A stretch of 16,827 nucleotides of DNA from an uncultured Paenibacillaceae bacterium (GTDB lineage Bacteria > Bacillota > Bacilli > Paenibacillales > CALAME01), in assembly GCA_937983035.1 (NCBI GenBank), contig CALKAN010000088.1, positions 1-16,827 on the forward strand, in the 5' to 3' direction. The translations under genes and the position numbers were made by a program. Below are positions 13,966 through 16,827 of the stretch, one piece after another (within the stretch, counting starts at the first letter, position 1; each line of letters opens with the position of its first letter). Below the pieces are notes generated by a model. The model had not been told where the DNA came from. It did no database searches and saw nothing but the letters and a program-made list of their open reading frames with translations.

Positions 13966-15163
13966 ACGTCGGCGCCTCGTTTTGTGCGGAATGCTGCTGT
14001 TGTTTTTGACCGCAGGCTGCTGGGACCGCATTGATATCGAGGAGCGCGGATTTGTGTTGGGCACGGCGATCGATTTGTCAAAAAATGAAGAAGAGGAGGA
14101 AAACATAGAGGCTGAATCGCCCGGCAAGCCGAAAGGAAAAACGCGGTTCATCCTTACGAATCAAATGGTGATTCCCGGAACGATCGTTGAAGATAATTCG
14201 GGGGAAACATATAACGTTTCCGCTTCAGGCGATACGCTGTTTGAATGCGTGCGGGAAATGGCGGCACGCACAAGCCAAAGTCCTTTTTACGAACATAACA
14301 AAATATTGATTTTGTCTGAAGATGTCGCCAAAAGGGGGCACATTCCAAGTTTGCTCGATGTGTTCTTGCGCGATAAAGAGATGAAACGATCGATTCAAGT
14401 GCTCATAGCCGTGGGAGAGGCGAGAAAAGCATTGGAGGTGAAGCCGCAAAATAAAGAGATGCCAGCGATGTATATTAATTCCGTCGTTAACAACGCCTAC
14501 AAAAATTTAGGGATGCATCCTGAAGTGTTGGTCGGAGACATACATGAATATTTGCTGCTGGACGAAAGTTTTACTCTGCCTCGAATTATGAGCGATGGGG
14601 ATGAAATCAAAATGACCGGGAGCGCTGTTTTTCAAGGAGATGCCAAGCGCATGATCGGCTTTTTGAGCAGTGAAGAAACCGAAGGGTTGAACATCATCAA
14701 AAATCAAGTGGAGGGCGGATTATTTCAGGTTGAGATCGAGGGAGATCTGATCGTTTACGAAATTAAAAAATTAAAGACGAGAATTTCTGCTGATGTTGCT
14801 GATCCCCTGCGGCCCAAGTTTCATGTCACCGTCCTGGCGCAAGGCAATTTAGGCGAAAAATATGCGATGATCGATCCGTTCGATGCAGATGTGATTACAA
14901 ATATTGAACATAAATTAGAGCACGAAATAGAACGGATTGTCAACAGCACAACGGAGAAGCTGCAAAAAGATTTCGAAACCGATGCGATGGGGCTCGGCAC
15001 TTTATTGAAACGCAATCACTATAAAGTTTGGAAGCGGCTGGAGGGGGATTGGGATCGAGGAGAAAAATATTTTACAAGATGCGAGATTGAAGTGACGGCA
15101 AGAGTGCAGATTGAGCGCAGAGGAACGATCATTAAATCTCACGGCGCGTTAGGAGACATGTAA
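13958..15163 (+). CDS. Germinant receptor C subunit, Ger(x)C lipoprotein
   Basis: This 401-residue lipoprotein is the C subunit of the receptor, anchored to the outer face of the inner spore membrane. The signal peptide ends in LTAGC with the lipidated Cys at 21, and the next residues WDRIDIEERG form the family signature. An acidic Glu-rich insert (about 42-56) interrupts the first domain shortly after GFVLGTAIDL. Domains 1 and 2 contain MAARTSQSPFYEHNKILILSEDVAKRG, and domain 3 (about 240-400) ends with the typical GVWKRLEGDWDRGEKYF-like region. AAGGAAGGTG is 7 bases before the ATG, within gerB, whose stop is overlapped. A small gene follows after a single base. Confidence 0.94.
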   Translation: MHKRRRLVLCGMLLLFLTAGCWDRIDIEERGFVLGTAIDLSKNEEEEENIEAESPGKPKGKTRFILTNQMVIPGTIVEDNSGETYNVSASGDTLFECVREMAARTSQSPFYEHNKILILSEDVAKRGHIPSLLDVFLRDKEMKRSIQVLIAVGEARKALEVKPQNKEMPAMYINSVVNNAYKNLGMHPEVLVGDIHEYLLLDESFTLPRIMSDGDEIKMTGSAVFQGDAKRMIGFLSSEETEGLNIIKNQVEGGLFQVEIEGDLIVYEIKKLKTRISADVADPLRPKFHVTVLAQGNLGEKYAMIDPFDADVITNIEHKLEHEIERIVNSTTEKLQKDFETDAMGLGTLLKRNHYKVWKRLEGDWDRGEKYFTRCEIEVTARVQIERRGTIIKSHGALGDM

Positions 15164-15164
15164 G

Positions 15165-15359
15165 ATGATGATCATGAAACTGTTTGACCGCATGACGGAC
15201 ATGAGCGTGCTTGTTTGCACAGCTTTGACTGTCATTATCCCTTGGGGAATTCATCGGATCAACTGGCTGCTGCACCAATACGGCGATCCGCCGTGGAAAC
15301 AACATGATTCTTATTCCCATTCAAGTGAAGGTCAAGAGCAAATGCGAGCACAAAAATGA
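15165..15359 (+). CDS. Small membrane-associated protein, fourth gene of the ger operon
   Basis: This 64-residue ORF begins one base after the gerC stop and has a clear AGGAG (15151-15155) 9 bases before its ATG, inside the end of gerC. One hydrophobic segment (about 14-28, SVLVCTALTVIIPWG) is followed by the amphipathic HRINWLLHQYG, then DPPWK and a polar tail rich in Ser, Gln and Glu. Some Bacillus ger operons carry a small D gene for a two-helix membrane protein that modulates receptor activity. This ORF occupies that place but shows only one convincing helix, so homology is not established. A hairpin terminator follows within four bases, making it the last gene of the operon. ATGs at 15168 and 15174 are alternative starts. 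Confidence 0.68.
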   Translation: MMIMKLFDRMTDMSVLVCTALTVIIPWGIHRINWLLHQYGDPPWKQHDSYSHSSEGQEQMRAQK

Positions 15360-15362
15360 GAG

Positions 15363-15390
15363 AGATGGCATCGCTGCGCCATCTTTCTTT
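15363..15390 (+). terminator. Rho-independent terminator of the ger operon
   Basis: AGATGGC (15363-15369) pairs with GCCATCT (15378-15384) around an 8-base loop, followed by TTCTTT. It lies directly after the small gene and before the ilvA promoter. Confidence 0.75.
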
Positions 15391-15399
15391 GTTATGCTG

Positions 15400-15408
15400 T
15401 GTTATAAT
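15400..15408 (+). promoter_or_regulatory. Extended -10 promoter of ilvA
   Basis: TGT TATAAT at 15400-15408 is a perfect extended -10 element with a consensus hexamer. No good -35 is present, which extended -10 promoters tolerate. The start site would be near 15415, giving a leader of about 40 bases. That is too short for the T-box or leader-peptide attenuation used by some branched-chain amino acid genes. Confidence 0.65.
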
Positions 15409-15453
15409 GAAACAATCATCAAAGATTGCAATGCATGTTGGAGAGGTGTGAAT

Positions 15454-16701
15454 ATGACGGAAATCAGAATTACGGATATCATTAACGCTGAACGCGGCAT
15501 GCATCACGTCGTTCAACAAACCCCGCTGCAGCGAAATGAAATTCTTTCCGAACGTTACGGATGCAATGTATATTTCAAGCGGGAAGATTTGCAAGTCGTG
15601 CGCTCGTTCAAAATTCGCGGCGCTTATCATTTAATGCAAACGCTGGACCCTGATGAAGTGGCGAACGGCGTCGTTTGTGCCAGTGCAGGCAATCACGCGC
15701 AGGGGGTCGCCTATTCTTGCAAGCGCATGAAAGTGAAAGGCATCATCTTTATGCCAAATACGACCCCGAAACAAAAAATTAGACAGGTGAAGTATTTCGG
15801 CGGAGAATGGATTGAAGTGGTGCTCAGCGGCGACACTTTCGACGAGGCGTATGAAGAGGCTGTCGCATGCTGCAAGGAAAACAACAGCGTGTTCATTCAC
15901 CCGTTTGATGATGAGCGAACAATTACAGGACAAGGCACTGTCGGATTAGAGATGCTGAATCAAATGAACGAGACCGTCGATTATGTCATCGTGCCGATTG
16001 GCGGAGGCGGGCTCATTGCTGGTATTGGCAGCTACATAAAAGGAGTGAGCCCGGCTACGAAAGTGATCGGAGCAGAGCCTGAAGGAGCTGCTTCCATGAA
16101 GGAAGCTTTGAGGCAAAATCAGCGCGTCAAGTTAGCAGAGATGGATAAGTTTGTAGACGGCGCTGCGGTGCAGCAAGTGGGCGAAATTACGTTTAAGCTG
16201 TGCAAGGAAGTCGTCGATGATATCGTCAAGGTTCCGACAGGCAAAGTGTGCACCACGATTCTTGAGTTGTACAATAACGATGCGATTGTGTTAGAACCTG
16301 CTGGAGCGCTCTCGGTAGCCGCCCTTGATTTTTGCAAGGAAGAGATCCGCGGCAAAAATGTGATCTGCGTGCTCAGCGGCGGCAATAACGACATTGAGCG
16401 CATGCAAGAGATTAAAGAGCGTTCATTAATTTATGAAGGACTCAAGCATTACTTTGTCATTAATTTTCCTCAGCGCGCAGGAGCATTGCGCCAATTTCTG
16501 CAAGAGGTGCTTGGACCGAATGACGACATTACTCGATTTGAATATACGAAGAAGAATAATCGAGAGGACGGGCCTGCCTTAGTAGGAATCGAACTGGCTA
16601 AACGAGAAGACTATGAGCCGCTGATCCAGCGCATGGCCAAATTCGATCCTTCGTATATCGCAATTAACCATGACGAGAAGTTGTTTAATTTATTAATTTA
16701 A
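15454..16701 (+). CDS. ilvA: Threonine ammonia-lyase (threonine dehydratase), biosynthetic type
   Basis: This 415-residue PLP enzyme deaminates L-threonine to 2-oxobutanoate, the first committed step of isoleucine synthesis. The PLP Lys is at 53 (SFKIRGAYH). The Asn-containing SAGNHAQG (77-84) and the glycine-rich phosphate loop GGGGL (183-187) are intact, as is the SGGNN segment (308-312) near the cofactor ring. A single C-terminal ACT-like regulatory domain (about 330-415, beginning YFVINFPQRAGALRQFL) fits the Bacillus-type enzyme, which is allosterically inhibited by isoleucine. The length is close to B. subtilis IlvA. I chose the ATG at 15454 with GGAGAGGTG (15440-15448) before it. An open frame back to 15304 has no start signal and crosses the ger terminator. 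The stop overlaps that of a convergent gene. Confidence 0.95.
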   Translation: MTEIRITDIINAERGMHHVVQQTPLQRNEILSERYGCNVYFKREDLQVVRSFKIRGAYHLMQTLDPDEVANGVVCASAGNHAQGVAYSCKRMKVKGIIFMPNTTPKQKIRQVKYFGGEWIEVVLSGDTFDEAYEEAVACCKENNSVFIHPFDDERTITGQGTVGLEMLNQMNETVDYVIVPIGGGGLIAGIGSYIKGVSPATKVIGAEPEGAASMKEALRQNQRVKLAEMDKFVDGAAVQQVGEITFKLCKEVVDDIVKVPTGKVCTTILELYNNDAIVLEPAGALSVAALDFCKEEIRGKNVICVLSGGNNDIERMQEIKERSLIYEGLKHYFVINFPQRAGALRQFLQEVLGPNDDITRFEYTKKNNREDGPALVGIELAKREDYEPLIQRMAKFDPSYIAINHDEKLFNLLI

Positions 16702-16827
16702 TGGGAATAGCGCATGTACTCCGTGCGATGCTCCGCTTCAGCGGACAAAGGCGTCTTGCGAAAACGAAAATATTTCGTTCCATTCCATTGTTCAACGGTC
16801 AACAACGGCCCTCGTATAAACAAATCA
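16698..16827 (-). CDS. 3' end of an unidentified gene (partial, enters from right edge, convergent with ilvA)
   Basis: On the minus strand, the frame from the right edge is open for 43 codons to a TAA at 16700-16698. The residues have a natural coding composition (for example RGPLLTVEQWNG, TKYFRFRKTPL and EAEHRTEYMRYSH). The tail is rich in Arg, Glu, Tyr and His, and I recognise no family. The TAA overlaps the ilvA stop codon (16699-16701) by two bases, so the two genes converge with no gap and no terminator between them. Confidence 0.55.
   Translation of the reverse strand, partial: DLFIRGPLLTVEQWNGTKYFRFRKTPLSAEAEHRTEYMRYSH

Noticed and set aside
15409..15453. T-box or leader-peptide attenuator before ilvA
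   Set aside because: Only about 40 bases separate the probable start site from the ATG. No T-box sequence, terminator/antiterminator pair or Ile-rich leader ORF is present.
1..16827. CRISPR array, insertion sequence, prophage or tRNA gene
   Set aside because: I found no regularly spaced repeats, transposase or integrase motifs, terminal inverted repeats with target duplications, or cloverleaf-like sequences.

Overview
The window looks like a chromosomal segment of an endospore-forming member of the Bacillales, probably close to Paenibacillaceae or a related lineage. This rests on a tricistronic GerA-type germinant receptor operon, a GerM-like lipoprotein, a copper-amine-oxidase-N/AMIN/Amidase_3 cell-wall hydrolase of a kind common in that group, strong AGGAGG-like ribosome binding sites, and a Bacillus-like YvgN aldo/keto reductase. 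The assignment is inferred from gene content alone. I see no rRNA, tRNA, CRISPR array, insertion sequence or prophage. Most of the window reads as ordinary chromosome.

Layout. Positions 1-72 hold the 3' end of a plus-strand gene that enters from outside. A small A+T-rich lipoprotein gene follows on the minus strand (206-664) with its own promoter. Positions 665-1257 contain no convincing gene, only that promoter, a candidate promoter pointing right, and weak ORFs on both strands. A Gfo/Idh/MocA oxidoreductase (1258-2256), a YvgN-like aldo/keto reductase (2475-3305) and an OsmC-family protein (3368-3751) run rightward and end at a strong terminator (3792-3860). Next come a GerMN-domain lipoprotein (4063-4632) and a secreted N-acetylmuramoyl-L-alanine amidase (4753-6132), which ends at a two-tier hairpin.

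A cardiolipin synthase gene (6275-7792, minus) is divergent from a lysophospholipase-like alpha/beta hydrolase (7933-8871, plus). A minus-strand operon (11161 down to 8998) encodes a membrane-anchored FMN-binding glutamate-synthase-like protein followed by a DUF2071 (YqjF-like) protein. Divergent from it is the germinant receptor operon: GerA subunit (11313-12857), GerB subunit (12859-13965) and GerC lipoprotein (13958-15163). A 64-residue small protein gene (15165-15359) lies one base after gerC, and the operon ends at a hairpin terminator. Biosynthetic threonine dehydratase ilvA (15454-16701) follows, with an extended -10 promoter. Its stop codon overlaps the stop codon of a convergent gene that enters from the right edge.

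Functional themes are germination and cell-wall remodelling (ger operon, GerM-like protein, amidase), membrane phospholipid metabolism (cardiolipin synthase, lysophospholipase-like hydrolase), carbonyl and peroxide detoxification (YvgN-like, OsmC-like), and isoleucine synthesis (ilvA). I do not see a clearly new defence or mobile system. The best leads are the fourth small gene of the ger operon, the membrane-anchored GltB-like/DUF2071 pair, the 13-codon ORF before the OsmC gene, the overlapping convergent stops at ilvA, and the unexplained stretch before the Gfo/Idh gene.
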